A program made the translations under genes and the position numbers. Shown piece by piece: positions 1-8,989 of a stretch of 60,268 bases of DNA (the stretch's first letter is position 1; each line of letters begins with the position of its first letter). This stretch comes from Clostridiales bacterium (GTDB taxonomy: Bacteria; Bacillota; Clostridia; Oscillospirales; Acutalibacteraceae): NCBI GenBank assembly GCA_021200555.1, contig JAJQGK010000058.1, positions 1-60,268 on the forward strand. The letters are read 5' to 3'. The notes beneath the pieces were generated by a model. The model was given only the letters and a program-made list of their open reading frames with translations, was not told the origin of the DNA and did not search any database.

Positions 1-33
1 ATATAATTAGGGTAAGTTATGGAGGTGCACTCT

Positions 34-912
34 ATGAGCGAAGAAAATGTTGCTAAGAATAAAAATACAAAGGGAATTATAAGAATAATCGCATATGTAG
101 CTGTGATAATAGCCGTTATAGTTATTATAATTCTTGTATGGAACAGTCAAAGAAATTCAAGCACGGAAGTGGATGCCGAAACTGCATCCGATACCGCCTC
201 TGTCACCGTTTCCGATGATACGGACGACTCGGCAGGAACCACCGCAGCTTCCGGTACCGAAACCACAACATCTTCCGGCTCGTCATCAGGTTTAAATACA
301 TCGGCAGCCACAACTGCGCCGTCAAGCAGTTCCAATACAAATACAAACGCAAATGAAACCGCCGAAATAGAAGCGTTCCTTTCGGGCAGCTTTTATATGG
401 TATTCACAAGCTCCTCCGACAGCTCGTCAAGTCCTATTGAAATGGCTATCAGCGGGAATGACTTCCAAATGTCAATGGATATGGACGGAATGACCCTTTC
501 GGCTCTTTATCTTGACGGGTCTTTCTATCTTATCAATCCGGAAAATGACACATATATCGAGCTTTCCGAAACGCTTATGTCCACCTTGGGGCTTGATATG
601 AGCGAATATACCGATATTACATCCGAATTTAATATGTCCGACGTTGAGTTTACAAGCGTTGACAGAAGCGAAGTCGTTATCGATGATGAAGACCTTGTTA
701 TGTATACATATACGTCTGCCGGTTCCATCGTATATTTCTATATTGACGGAACGGATTTGGTTATGCTTGAAATCGGCGATAATTCCGGCAATACAAGCGA
801 AACGCTTATCTTTGATGACTTTTCCGCATCCATACCGGCAAATATGCTTACCGTTTCCGGTTATACTGAGTCGGGCTTCCTTTCATTCTTTACATCTATG
901 GTGGACTATTGA
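34..912 (+). CDS. Membrane-anchored secreted protein of unknown function
   Basis: I do not recognise a family. An in-frame ATG at 19 overlaps the GGAGGTG ribosome binding site at 21-27, so the ATG at 34 is the likely start (about 292 aa). A single hydrophobic segment near residues 15-35 acts as signal anchor. It is followed by a Ser/Thr/Ala-rich linker of about 80 residues and then a soluble domain of about 180 residues with alternating short beta-like stretches rich in Asp, Ser and Met. This layout (anchor, Thr/Ser linker, compact outside domain) recurs in other proteins of the window, including the PepSY protein at 59 kb. A TATAAT at 2-7 could be its -10 box, with the -35 lying outside the window. 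It ends 3 nt before the convergent relQ stop codon. A lipoprotein-carrier-like beta fold is possible but unproven. Confidence 0.75.
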   Translation: MSEENVAKNKNTKGIIRIIAYVAVIIAVIVIIILVWNSQRNSSTEVDAETASDTASVTVSDDTDDSAGTTAASGTETTTSSGSSSGLNTSAATTAPSSSSNTNTNANETAEIEAFLSGSFYMVFTSSSDSSSSPIEMAISGNDFQMSMDMDGMTLSALYLDGSFYLINPENDTYIELSETLMSTLGLDMSEYTDITSEFNMSDVEFTSVDRSEVVIDDEDLVMYTYTSAGSIVYFYIDGTDLVMLEIGDNSGNTSETLIFDDFSASIPANMLTVSGYTESGFLSFFTSMVDY

Positions 913-915
913 CGG

Positions 916-1584
916 CTAATCGTCAATATCCTCCTTCAGCTTTGACATACGCCTGTCAATTTCCGCAATTGAGTTTGCGCAGTCTTTAAGCTCATGAAAT
1001 ACGTGCTCTTCATTTGAAATATGCTTCTTGTATTTTATCTGATGGTCAAGGCTTGCCCAAAAATCCATCGCTATGGTTCTGAGCTGTATTTCCACCTTCA
1101 TAGACCTTTTTTCGTCAGACAGGAATATGGGCACTTCAATTATAAGATGCAGACTTCTGTAGCCGTTGTCTTTAGGGTTTTTTATGTAGTCCTTTATTTC
1201 TATTAGAGTTATATCATCCTGCATTAAAAAAGCGTCTGCAACTGTGTAGACATCATCTATAAATGAGCAGACAACTCGAACTCCTGCTACGTCATTGATG
1301 TATTTTTCCACTGCATCCGTTGACGGCGGGAGTCTTTTTCTGCTTAGCTTTTCTGCTATGCTTTCCGGTGATTTTAATCTGCTTTTTACCGTTTCAATGG
1401 GGTTTCTGTCATGCTGAAGTGAAAATTCCTCATTCAGCACGTTAAATTTTGTGGTAACCTCCATTATTGCGCAATTGTAATATGCCATAAGGGATCTGAA
1501 GGGCATTGTTCGCCTTTCAATCCATTTTCTTGCATTGTCTCTTGAAAATAACTGAGGTAATGAATCGTTATATTTCTGTTCCAT
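916..1584 (-). CDS. relQ: Small alarmone synthetase, RelQ/YjbM type
   Basis: Probable (p)ppGpp synthetase: transfers pyrophosphate from ATP to GDP/GTP in the stringent response. The RelA/SpoT synthetase fold is visible in the motifs SRLKSPESIAEKL, DVAGVRVVCSF, NPKDNGYRSLH and VEIQLRTIAMDFWASLDHQ. There is no HD hydrolase, TGS or ACT domain, as expected for the short RelQ class. A GTG at 1626 extends the frame, but the ATG at 1584 has AAGGAA seven bases upstream and gives about 222 aa, close to the usual family length, so I chose it. A promoter (TTGACT, 17 bp, TATAAT) reads into it from the same intergenic region that carries the divergent alaS T-box. The family normally forms a homotetramer with C-terminal helices, and such helices are present here. 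Confidence 0.88.
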   Translation of the reverse strand: MEQKYNDSLPQLFSRDNARKWIERRTMPFRSLMAYYNCAIMEVTTKFNVLNEEFSLQHDRNPIETVKSRLKSPESIAEKLSRKRLPPSTDAVEKYINDVAGVRVVCSFIDDVYTVADAFLMQDDITLIEIKDYIKNPKDNGYRSLHLIIEVPIFLSDEKRSMKVEIQLRTIAMDFWASLDHQIKYKKHISNEEHVFHELKDCANSIAEIDRRMSKLKEDIDD

Positions 1585-1662
1585 ATATTTGTTCCTTAAA
1601 TCGTACTTAGATTGTTTTTTTGTCACTCATAAAGCATTATTTTTGAGCCTGAACAATACATA

Positions 1663-1691
1663 ATTATAATTGCTTTGGCGGTTAAAGTCAA
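1663..1691 (-). promoter_or_regulatory. Promoter of relQ
   Basis: Read on the minus strand: TTGACT (1691-1686), 17-bp spacer, TATAAT (1668-1663). It points at relQ and lies back to back with the alaS promoter 30 bp away. Confidence 0.7.
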
Positions 1692-1721
1692 TATACGGGA
1701 ATAAAAAGGGCGAAAATTCTC

Positions 1722-1750
1722 TTGACACAGAGCAAAGAAAGATATATAAT
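1722..1750 (+). promoter_or_regulatory. Promoter of the alaS T-box transcript
   Basis: TTGACA (1722-1727), 17-bp spacer, TATAAT (1745-1750): a perfect match to the vegetative sigma consensus, placed just before the T-box leader. Confidence 0.85.
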
Positions 1751-1764
1751 TAATATGATATTTA

Positions 1765-1977
1765 AATGCGATGAAAAGTTTAATCCGGTGTAAAGCCCAA
1801 AGAGAGCGGTTGACGGTGAGAGACTGCGGCTGTAAACCGGAGCGCCGACTTTAAGCAGTCCGTGATGAGCGGAACCGTATGCCTGCGTTAAAGGCTTCGA
1901 GTGGTGCGTTATGCACAATTCAGGTGGTACCGCGGTTTATTCGCCCTGATTTGTTCATAGGGCATTTTATTTTTTTT
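1765..1977 (+). promoter_or_regulatory. T-box riboswitch controlling alaS
   Basis: The leader carries the invariant T-box sequence AGGTGGTACCGCGG at 1922-1935, followed by an intrinsic terminator. Upstream, GATGAAAAG at 1770-1778 and AGAGAG at 1801-1806 fit conserved parts of stem I. Because the leader precedes alaS, it should sense uncharged tRNA-Ala. A GCC triplet at 1844-1846 is a candidate specifier codon, but I did not fold stem I, so the specifier is tentative. Uncharged tRNA would pair with the T-box bulge and favour antitermination. Confidence 0.9.
1943..1977 (+). terminator. Conditional terminator of the alaS T-box
   Basis: GCCCT (1943-1947) pairs with AGGGC (1959-1963) and is followed by a T-rich tract up to 1977. 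The T-box sequence just upstream would compete with this hairpin in the antiterminated state. Confidence 0.8.
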
Positions 1978-1991
1978 CGGAGGTTATTTTT

Positions 1992-4625
1992 ATGGAATGG
2001 ACAGGACTTAATGAGTTAAGAGAGAAATATTTGGAATTTTTCGAGTCAAAGGGGCATTTGAGACTGCCCAGCTTTTCACTTGTTCCTCAAGGGGACAAGA
2101 GCATATTACTTATTAATGCCGGTATGACGCCTATGAAGAAATATTTTACGGGAGAGGTTACTCCGCCGAGAAGCAGAGTTACCACTTGTCAGAAATGTAT
2201 CCGTACTCCCGATATTGAAAATGTGGGTAAAACTGCCCGTCACGGCACCTATTTTGAAATGCTCGGAAACTTTTCCTTCGGCGATTATTTCAAGCATGAA
2301 GCCACCGCTTGGGCGTGGGAGTTTTTCACGGATGTTCTTAAAATGCCGGCGGACAAGCTTTATGTCAGCGTTTATACCGATGATGACGAGGCATACGACA
2401 TTTGGACAAAGGAAGTGGGCGTTGACCCGTCTCATATGGTCAGGTTTGGGAAAGAGGATAATTTCTGGGAGCACGGCGCCGGTCCCTGCGGTCCCTGTTC
2501 AGAAATTTACTTTGACAGAGGTCCCGAAAAGGGCTGCGGCAAGCCCGACTGTAAGGTCGGATGTGAATGTGACAGATACGTTGAAGTCTGGAACCTTGTC
2601 TTTACTCAGTTTGAAAATGACGGCAACAACAATTATACCCGTCTCGCTCACCCGAATATCGATACGGGCATGGGGCTTGAAAGGCTTGCCTGCGTTATGC
2701 AGGGCGTTGACAACCTCTTTGAAGTGGATACCGTCAGAAATATAATGAAGCATATTATGAAAATCGCCGGCATTGAGTACCATGCGGATCCGAAAAAGGA
2801 CGTCTCTCTCCGTGTTATTACCGACCATATAAGAAGTACAACATTTATGGTAGGCGACGGCGTTCTCCCCTCAAACAGCGGCAGAGGATACGTTTTAAGA
2901 AGACTTCTCAGAAGAGCTGCAAGACACGGCAGACTTATAGGAATTGACAGACCCTTCCTCTCCGAAGTATGCGATACCGTTATTGCCGAAAACGCCTCCG
3001 CTTATCCGAATCTTGTTGAAAAGAAGGATTACATCAAAAAGGTTATTGCCATGGAGGAGGAGAGCTTTTACAAAACCATCGAATCCGGATTGGGTCTTTT
3101 AAACGATATGATGGCTAAAGCTCAGGGAGGCGTACTTCCGGGCGAGGACGCTTTTAAGCTCTCCGATACGTTCGGTTTCCCCATTGACCTTACAAAGGAA
3201 ATTCTTGAGGAAAACAATATGACCGTTGACGAGGATAAATTTAACGATCTTGTTGCCGAAGCAAGACAAAAAGCAAAAAATGCAAAGAGAAATTCAGCCG
3301 ATACCGATTGGAGAAATTCCGGAGTTTCCCTTAAGGATATAGCAAAAACAGAATTTACCGGATATACGGACTTTGAAGCCGAAAGCGAAATTCTTGCAAT
3401 TGTTGCGGACGGCGAGAGAAAGGATTTCCTTGAAGGCGGAGATGCGGTAATAGTCCTTGACAAAACGCCTTTTTACGCTGAAAGCGGCGGTCAGGTAGGC
3501 GACATTGGAACCATAACCGTAGGCGACAGCGTTTTCGAGGTTACGGATACTACAAAGAATGCCGACGGAGTGATTATGCATCACGGTTCGCTTACGGGCG
3601 ACGCCTTAAAAACAGGCGATAAGGTAAATGCTCAAATCGACGTAAAAACAAGAAACGCCACTATGCGCAACCATACCGCAGCTCATCTTCTTCAGGCGGC
3701 GTTAAGACAGGTTCTGGGAACTCATGTCGAGCAGGCAGGTCAGCTTGTAAACGCCAAGGAGGTACGCTTTGATTTTACGCATTTTGCGGCGTTGACCTCC
3801 GAAGAGCTGAAACAGGTTGAAGCTCTTGTAAATGAGGAAATTCTTTCGGCGGAACAGGTCGTTACAAAGGAAATGCCGATTGCAGAAGCCAAGGCAATGG
3901 GAGCTATGGCGCTTTTCGGCGAAAAGTACGGTGATGTGGTAAGAGTTGTTAAAGCAGGGGAGTTCTCAACGGAGCTTTGCGGCGGAACCCATGCGGATAA
4001 CACCGGCAAAATCGGACTTTTCAAAATTGTTTCCGAGTCTTCCGTTGCGGCGGGAGTGCGGCGTATTGAAGCCGTAACAGGCACAAATCTGCTCAAGTAT
4101 ATAGATGATAAGAATAACCTGATATACAGCGCTGCGGCTGCTTTGAAGGTCGGAAATCCCAACGACTTAATGGCAAAGGCGGCCTCTGTGGCGGCTGAGC
4201 TTAAAGCGGATGAGAAGGAGATTGAGAAGCTTAAGGCGGAGATCGCCAAGGCAGGCTCAAAATCGCTTTTGGAAAATGCCGTTGAAGTAAAGGGCGTAAA
4301 AATCATATCCGCCGACATAGGCGAGGGCGGAGCTGAAAAAGTCAGGGCAATGCTCGATTCCGCCAAGGAGTTCGGCGACGATATTATTATGATTGCGGGA
4401 TCTCTTATCAAGGAAAAGGGAACTGTGTCATTCGGCTGCATGTGCGGCAAGGGAGCAATCGCAAAAGGCGCTCATGCGGGCAATATAGTAAAAGAGGTTG
4501 CAAAAATCGCAGGAGGATCCGGCGGCGGCAAGCCTGACAGCGCTATGGCAGGCGGAAAGGATCCGTCAAAGCTTTCCGAAGCTGTTGAAAAGGCTGCCGA
4601 GATCGCATCATCATTCCTGAAATAA
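1992..4625 (+). CDS. alaS: Alanine--tRNA ligase
   Basis: Cytoplasmic class II synthetase that charges tRNA-Ala. At 877 aa it has the full family length. In order it shows the N-terminal catalytic core (start MEWTGLNELREKYLEFFESK, TRHGTYFEMLGNFSFGDYF-type motif 2 region), the tRNA-recognition helices, the editing domain with the zinc ligands HTAAH (near residue 558) and CGGTH (near residue 665), and the C-terminal Gly-rich C-Ala/DHHA1-like domain (GGSGGGKPDSAMAGG). GGAGGTT at 1979-1985 precedes the ATG by 6 nt. Expression is controlled by the T-box leader immediately upstream. The HIT-family gene follows after 19 nt and is probably co-transcribed. Nothing essential is missing. Confidence 0.98.
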   Translation: MEWTGLNELREKYLEFFESKGHLRLPSFSLVPQGDKSILLINAGMTPMKKYFTGEVTPPRSRVTTCQKCIRTPDIENVGKTARHGTYFEMLGNFSFGDYFKHEATAWAWEFFTDVLKMPADKLYVSVYTDDDEAYDIWTKEVGVDPSHMVRFGKEDNFWEHGAGPCGPCSEIYFDRGPEKGCGKPDCKVGCECDRYVEVWNLVFTQFENDGNNNYTRLAHPNIDTGMGLERLACVMQGVDNLFEVDTVRNIMKHIMKIAGIEYHADPKKDVSLRVITDHIRSTTFMVGDGVLPSNSGRGYVLRRLLRRAARHGRLIGIDRPFLSEVCDTVIAENASAYPNLVEKKDYIKKVIAMEEESFYKTIESGLGLLNDMMAKAQGGVLPGEDAFKLSDTFGFPIDLTKEILEENNMTVDEDKFNDLVAEARQKAKNAKRNSADTDWRNSGVSLKDIAKTEFTGYTDFEAESEILAIVADGERKDFLEGGDAVIVLDKTPFYAESGGQVGDIGTITVGDSVFEVTDTTKNADGVIMHHGSLTGDALKTGDKVNAQIDVKTRNATMRNHTAAHLLQAALRQVLGTHVEQAGQLVNAKEVRFDFTHFAALTSEELKQVEALVNEEILSAEQVVTKEMPIAEAKAMGAMALFGEKYGDVVRVVKAGEFSTELCGGTHADNTGKIGLFKIVSESSVAAGVRRIEAVTGTNLLKYIDDKNNLIYSAAAALKVGNPNDLMAKAASVAAELKADEKEIEKLKAEIAKAGSKSLLENAVEVKGVKIISADIGEGGAEKVRAMLDSAKEFGDDIIMIAGSLIKEKGTVSFGCMCGKGAIAKGAHAGNIVKEVAKIAGGSGGGKPDSAMAGGKDPSKLSEAVEKAAEIASSFLK

Positions 4626-4644
4626 ATAATAAGGAGGGTTTGCA

Positions 4645-4986
4645 GTGGATAATTGTCTTTTTTGTAAGATTATAAAGGGTGAAATTCCTTCAATCAAGGT
4701 TTATGAGGATGAAACGGTATACGCCTTTAATGATATTGAGCCTCAGGCTCCCGTTCACATTCTCATAATTCCAAAAGAGCATATTACATCCGCCGCCGAT
4801 ATTACCGAGGAAAACAGCGGTTATGTCGCTCATATTTTTGAGGTAGCGGCGAAAATTGCCAAGGAACAGGGCTTTTCGGACGGTTTCAGAATTGTTTCCA
4901 ACTGCGGAGACAGTGCGGGACAATCGGTAAAGCATTTGCATTTCCATCTGCTTTCTGGCAGAGATTTTACCTGGCCGCCGGGCTGA
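4645..4986 (+). CDS. HIT family nucleotide-binding hydrolase
   Basis: Histidine-triad protein of the HINT type, 113 aa, the usual size. Such proteins hydrolyse purine nucleoside phosphoramidates and adenylated adducts, for example aminoacyl-AMP; this is family knowledge. The catalytic triad HLHFHLL lies at residues 97-103, and the C-terminus GRDFTWPPG is typical of the family. The N-terminal CLFCKI(I)KGEIPS segment is also standard. Translation starts at a GTG with AAGGAGGG just upstream. It sits 19 nt after alaS; a link to aminoacyl-AMP clean-up is attractive but only inferred. A GC-rich hairpin at 5013-5042 follows it. Confidence 0.93.
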   Translation: MDNCLFCKIIKGEIPSIKVYEDETVYAFNDIEPQAPVHILIIPKEHITSAADITEENSGYVAHIFEVAAKIAKEQGFSDGFRIVSNCGDSAGQSVKHLHFHLLSGRDFTWPPG

Positions 4987-5012
4987 TATTCTTATACGCT
5001 CATATGTTGTAC

Positions 5013-5042
5013 AGCCCCAAGGTTCTGTTAAATTTTGGGGCT
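5013..5042 (+). terminator. Possible terminator between the HIT gene and comEC
   Basis: AGCCCCAA (5013-5020) pairs with TTGGGGCT (5035-5042) in an 8-bp stem. The following tract (TTAGGTTT) is only weakly T-rich, so it may be a partial terminator or an RNA processing hairpin just before comEC. Confidence 0.4.
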
Positions 5043-5058
5043 TTAGGTTTAAATTCGG

Positions 5059-7290
5059 ATGTCTATAAATTCGTCAGTAAACAGACCATTGATACCAATA
5101 GGCGCAGCAATGTTTATATCCCTTATTGTATTCGGTTTTTTCGGCTTTTTTTCGGCTGTTATCGTATTCGGTTTGGGGTTTATTGTCTTTTTCCTTTCAT
5201 TGCTTATATTCCGCAAAGGCAAATCTTTGACTTTAGGCAGCGCTGTTCGCTGCTGCTGCTACGGAATGATGATCTCAGCCACTCTTTTTTGCCTGAAAAC
5301 CGTAATAGCATATAATCCCGCAGCGGCATATGTAAATGATGAAGTACACGCCATAACGGGAACGGTTACGGATTACGAGGAAAATTACGACAGATTTTAC
5401 TACACTTTGAAAACATCGGAGATTGACGGCGCAGAAGAAGAGATAAATATCAGGGTTATGTCTTATTATTTTATAGATGCCGAAATCGACGATCAAATGA
5501 GCTTTAACGATTTGACGCTGTATACTCTCGGCAGTTCCGACAGCTCCGTTAAGCAATATAAAGCAAACGGCGTATATATAGGCGGCTACGGCTCCGATGT
5601 TTTTTCGGTTGAAAAAGCGGAAAGACATTCGCTTAATTACTATTTTGAAGAGCTCAGACAGTATATATCCTCTGTTTTGCATACATATTTGCCGGAGGAT
5701 ATTTCCGCAGCGGCAATAGCTATGCTTATCGGAGATAAATCCGAGCTTGACGATGAATTAAGTCTCAATTTCAGATATACGGGAATTGCTCATCTTCTTG
5801 CGGTTTCAGGCTTTCATCTGTCGCTTTGGGTCTTTTTCATAAACGCCTTTTTCAGATATTTTGCTTTTAAGAAAAGAAAATTGGGCTTTGCTCTCGCTAT
5901 AGTTTTTGTTCTTTTTTATATGACCTTGACCGGTTTTACAAGGTCGGTAATGAGAGCGGGAATTATGATGATTGTAATGCTTTTAGGCAAAATAATCAGG
6001 GATGAAGCCGAGTCTCTGAACTCGTTGTTTTTGGCGTTGATTATACTTTTAATTTCCAATCCATTTTCTGCCGAAAGCATATCTCTGCAAATGTCGTTTT
6101 TCTCTACACTCGGCTTGGTTCTTTTATCCGACGCCATATTCATTACAAAGGACGATTTAAAAGATTTAATCAAAACCGTAAACGGAAGAAGACTTTTCCG
6201 TGCAGTCTACAGTACTGTTATGGTGTCAATCATAGCCTGTCTTTTTACCATGCCTGTGTGCATATATCAATTCGGATATTTTTCATTGGTTTCACCGCTG
6301 ACAAATTTGCTGACAAATTTTTGCGCCGAGCTTTTTATTTTCTTTTCGGGAATGGGCGTCATCTTAAGCGCATTTGAATTTTTGGCAAAGCCCATGTTTT
6401 TGGCAGCATATTATTTGGGCAAGTATGTAGTTTTCATAACCTCTGAAATCGCCGAATGGCAGGGGATAATAGTAAGGGTGAAGACCGCTGCTCTGTTTGC
6501 CTTTTTTCTTACGGCGGTTGCGGTTACCATTGTAATTATTTCCGTCTTTTTGGCAAAGGGAAAGCGTAAATATGTTCGGCGTACTTTATACGCATTTTTC
6601 GCCGTGATTGTAATGTTTTCCGTGGTTTACAATAATTACGACAACGGCTCTGTTGAAATTTCAGCCGAAAACGTTGGCAGCGGTACAACCGTTATTTTGT
6701 CATATAAAGGAAAAACCTGCGTTATAGGCTGCGGCGGCAGCTCATACAGGGAGTACTCCGTTATAAATTCCCTTAATGAAAGCAACAGCGGCAAAATTGA
6801 CTATCTGCTTATTCCCTCGAAAAATTCCGCCGAAAATATCTACGCCGACACGCTTCTGAAAAGCTATGACAATGATATTATTGTATTCTCTCAGGAGGCG
6901 TATTTATCCGGAGTATTTGAGGATATTCCGGAAAGTGCGGAAATATCCGATGAAAGCGAAACATATATTGTTGACGACTTAACAATATCCACATTAACTA
7001 ACGATTATTTCTGCGGCGCAAGAATTTCAACCGAAAATTTTGAGTGTACGGTGGTTTTTAAGCCTTTGTCTGATTTCAGCTATGCTCCCGACTCATGGTC
7101 GCAGGGCGATTTGCTTGTAATAAAGTCAAAGGTAACAGATGAGGCGGCGAAGGGCTTTGATACGGTTTTTGTTTCCACAAGCTTTGATTATGAGTACGAA
7201 GACGAAAAAATTTATACTACGGCAAACAGCGGTGAGTTGGAGCTCAGAGTGTCGCCGTTGGGAAAAATAAGCGTAACGGAGGAGAAATGA
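5059..7290 (+). CDS. comEC: ComEC/Rec2-family DNA uptake channel protein
   Basis: Polytopic membrane protein expected to carry transforming DNA across the cytoplasmic membrane. It is 743 aa. N-terminal hydrophobic helices are followed by an outside soluble region and then the Competence domain with the family block AVSGFHLSLWVFF near residue 252 and further conserved helices (FTRSVMRAGIMM, LQMSFFSTLGLVLL). After the last membrane segment a soluble tail of about 220 aa takes the position of the metallo-beta-lactamase domain, but its metal motif is absent: the segment DYLLIPSKNSAEN stands where HxHxDH is expected. No strong SD precedes ATG 5059. The stop overlaps or abuts holA. Together with dprA at 32.7 kb it indicates some competence capacity. 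Confidence 0.88.
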   Translation: MSINSSVNRPLIPIGAAMFISLIVFGFFGFFSAVIVFGLGFIVFFLSLLIFRKGKSLTLGSAVRCCCYGMMISATLFCLKTVIAYNPAAAYVNDEVHAITGTVTDYEENYDRFYYTLKTSEIDGAEEEINIRVMSYYFIDAEIDDQMSFNDLTLYTLGSSDSSVKQYKANGVYIGGYGSDVFSVEKAERHSLNYYFEELRQYISSVLHTYLPEDISAAAIAMLIGDKSELDDELSLNFRYTGIAHLLAVSGFHLSLWVFFINAFFRYFAFKKRKLGFALAIVFVLFYMTLTGFTRSVMRAGIMMIVMLLGKIIRDEAESLNSLFLALIILLISNPFSAESISLQMSFFSTLGLVLLSDAIFITKDDLKDLIKTVNGRRLFRAVYSTVMVSIIACLFTMPVCIYQFGYFSLVSPLTNLLTNFCAELFIFFSGMGVILSAFEFLAKPMFLAAYYLGKYVVFITSEIAEWQGIIVRVKTAALFAFFLTAVAVTIVIISVFLAKGKRKYVRRTLYAFFAVIVMFSVVYNNYDNGSVEISAENVGSGTTVILSYKGKTCVIGCGGSSYREYSVINSLNESNSGKIDYLLIPSKNSAENIYADTLLKSYDNDIIVFSQEAYLSGVFEDIPESAEISDESETYIVDDLTISTLTNDYFCGARISTENFECTVVFKPLSDFSYAPDSWSQGDLLVIKSKVTDEAAKGFDTVFVSTSFDYEYEDEKIYTTANSGELELRVSPLGKISVTEEK

Positions 7291-7292
7291 GA

Positions 7293-8348
7293 ATGGCTGA
7301 ATTTAAAGGTGAAGCTTCGGTGCAAAAGCTTATAAAATCAAAGGAACGATATAATTTATATTTTATTTACGGTCCGGAAAGCTATTTAAACGAAAATTGG
7401 GCGAACCGTCTCGCATCCTCCATTACCGATACAAGCGGATCCGGATTTAACTATTTTAAGTTTAACGATGACAATATAACCTTTGACGGATTTCACGAAG
7501 CCTGCGAAGGACTTCCCATGATGAGTGATCGGCTTTGCATAATGGTCAGAGATTTCCCGTTTTTCGATTTAAAGAAGGATGAGCTTCAGCCCTATTTGGA
7601 CTATCTGCCGAATATTCCCGATACCGCATCGGTTATTTTTCTTATGACGCAATTTGAACCTGAGGATAAAGCAACCGAAAAAAAGTGGGAGCCTATAATT
7701 AATTTATTCAAAAAAAACGGCTGCGTCATTCATCTGCTGAGACGATCGGATGAAAGTCTTGCAAAGATGTTTTCAGCCAATGCGGAAAAAGCGGGTGCGT
7801 CAATTTCCGATAAAACCGCAAAATACTTTATCCAATATGTGGACAGCGATATAAACAATCTTTTAAATGAATTTGATAAGGTCTGCGCATATGCCGGCGG
7901 AGAAGAAATCACCGAGGAGATGATAGACTTTGTCTGCATAAAGGGCGTCAGTGATGACACATTTAAAATAATCGATTCCATATTTGATAAAAAATATGAC
8001 GATGCCTTTGCCATTCTGCGGAAGTATAATGAAAAAAAAGGTAAACCGCAGCTGCTTCTCGGAACGATGGCTTTCAAATATGTGGATATATATCGGTCGG
8101 GACTTGCGGCAAAGAACGGAAAAAGTCTAAAGGAGATTGCAAGTACCTTCGGAAGCTACAAGGGCTATACATCCCGTCTTGAAAGGACAAGGAAGTATGA
8201 AAATAAATTAAGCTCTGCTTGTATGAGAGAGTCAATCGACGCTTTTATCGAAGCCGATATAAATATAAAAAGCTACAGCATGGATAACGATCTTATACTT
8301 GAGCAGCTTTTGGCTAAGCTTATCAATATTATGGAGACAAATCGATGA
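7293..8348 (+). CDS. holA: DNA polymerase III subunit delta
   Basis: Clamp-loader subunit that opens the beta sliding clamp. About 351 aa. The N-terminal AAA+-like domain starts with YFIYGPES in place of a functional Walker A, as usual for delta. The order and lengths of the later helical domains match HolA (for example the stretch CIKGVSDDTFKIIDSIFDKK and the C-terminal collar helices). An ATG at 7287 overlaps the comEC stop, but it lies only 2 nt after GGAGGAG (7278-7284), whereas ATG 7293 lies 8 nt after it, so 7293 is preferred. The gene overlaps rnmV by 4 nt (ATGA), implying coupled translation. Confidence 0.92.
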   Translation: MAEFKGEASVQKLIKSKERYNLYFIYGPESYLNENWANRLASSITDTSGSGFNYFKFNDDNITFDGFHEACEGLPMMSDRLCIMVRDFPFFDLKKDELQPYLDYLPNIPDTASVIFLMTQFEPEDKATEKKWEPIINLFKKNGCVIHLLRRSDESLAKMFSANAEKAGASISDKTAKYFIQYVDSDINNLLNEFDKVCAYAGGEEITEEMIDFVCIKGVSDDTFKIIDSIFDKKYDDAFAILRKYNEKKGKPQLLLGTMAFKYVDIYRSGLAAKNGKSLKEIASTFGSYKGYTSRLERTRKYENKLSSACMRESIDAFIEADINIKSYSMDNDLILEQLLAKLINIMETNR

Positions 8349-8935
8349 TACGGTTAAATCAGGCTGTCATAGTTGAGGGAAAATACGATAAAATCAGACT
8401 TTCCGGTTTTATAGACGCCGTTATTATAGAAACAGACGGCTTCAGAATTTTTTCCGATAAAGAAAAAAAGACCTTTATCAAAAGGCTGGCGGAAAGCAAG
8501 GGAATTATAATAATGACCGACAGCGACAGCGCCGGCTTCAAAATCCGCAGCTACCTTATAAAAATATGCGGCGAAAAAAATGTTGTAAATGCTTATATTC
8601 CCGATGTTTACGGTAAGGAAAAACGGAAAAGCGAGCCTTCAAAGGAAGGAAAATTAGGCGTTGAGGGCTTAAGCGAGGAAATAATCACAGCCGCTTTGGA
8701 AAGGGCGGGAATAACCGGTGAAAGACCTGCCGAAAAATCCGAAACGCTGACCTCCTACGACTTGTACAGGGACGGATTTGCGGGCGGTGAAAATTCGAGA
8801 GAAAAAAAGCGTATGCTGCTGCGGCGGCTGGGATTGCCGGAAAGGCTTTCAACCGCCGGACTTTTAAAGCTGCTCAATACCTTTATTTCCTATGAAAACT
8901 ATAAAAAGGCAAGAGATGAGATTTTAGGCTGTTGA
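8345..8935 (+). CDS. rnmV: Ribonuclease M5 (5S rRNA maturation)
   Basis: TOPRIM endonuclease that trims precursor 5S rRNA in Gram-positive bacteria. 196 aa, the usual size. The TOPRIM motif is VIVEGKYDK at residues 8-16 with the catalytic Glu, and the DxD motif appears as MTDSDSAG near residue 58. KLGVEGLSEEIITAAL corresponds to the conserved GVEHA-like block of RNase M5. In Bacillus rnmV often lies next to ksgA; here it follows holA with a 4-nt overlap and ksgA/rsmA is 20 kb away. I prefer this to other short TOPRIM proteins because of length and C-terminal blocks. Confidence 0.85.
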   Translation: MIRLNQAVIVEGKYDKIRLSGFIDAVIIETDGFRIFSDKEKKTFIKRLAESKGIIIMTDSDSAGFKIRSYLIKICGEKNVVNAYIPDVYGKEKRKSEPSKEGKLGVEGLSEEIITAALERAGITGERPAEKSETLTSYDLYRDGFAGGENSREKKRMLLRRLGLPERLSTAGLLKLLNTFISYENYKKARDEILGC

Positions 8936-8960
8936 CAAGAGATAAAATTCGCTGTACAAT
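8932..8960 (+). promoter_or_regulatory. Promoter of the small secreted protein gene
   Basis: TTGACA (8932-8937), 17-bp spacer, TACAAT (8955-8960). The -35 box overlaps the rnmV stop codon, so this gene is transcribed on its own. Confidence 0.8.
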
Positions 8961-8989
8961 AAAATCAAATACAGGGGAGGAAGGGACAG

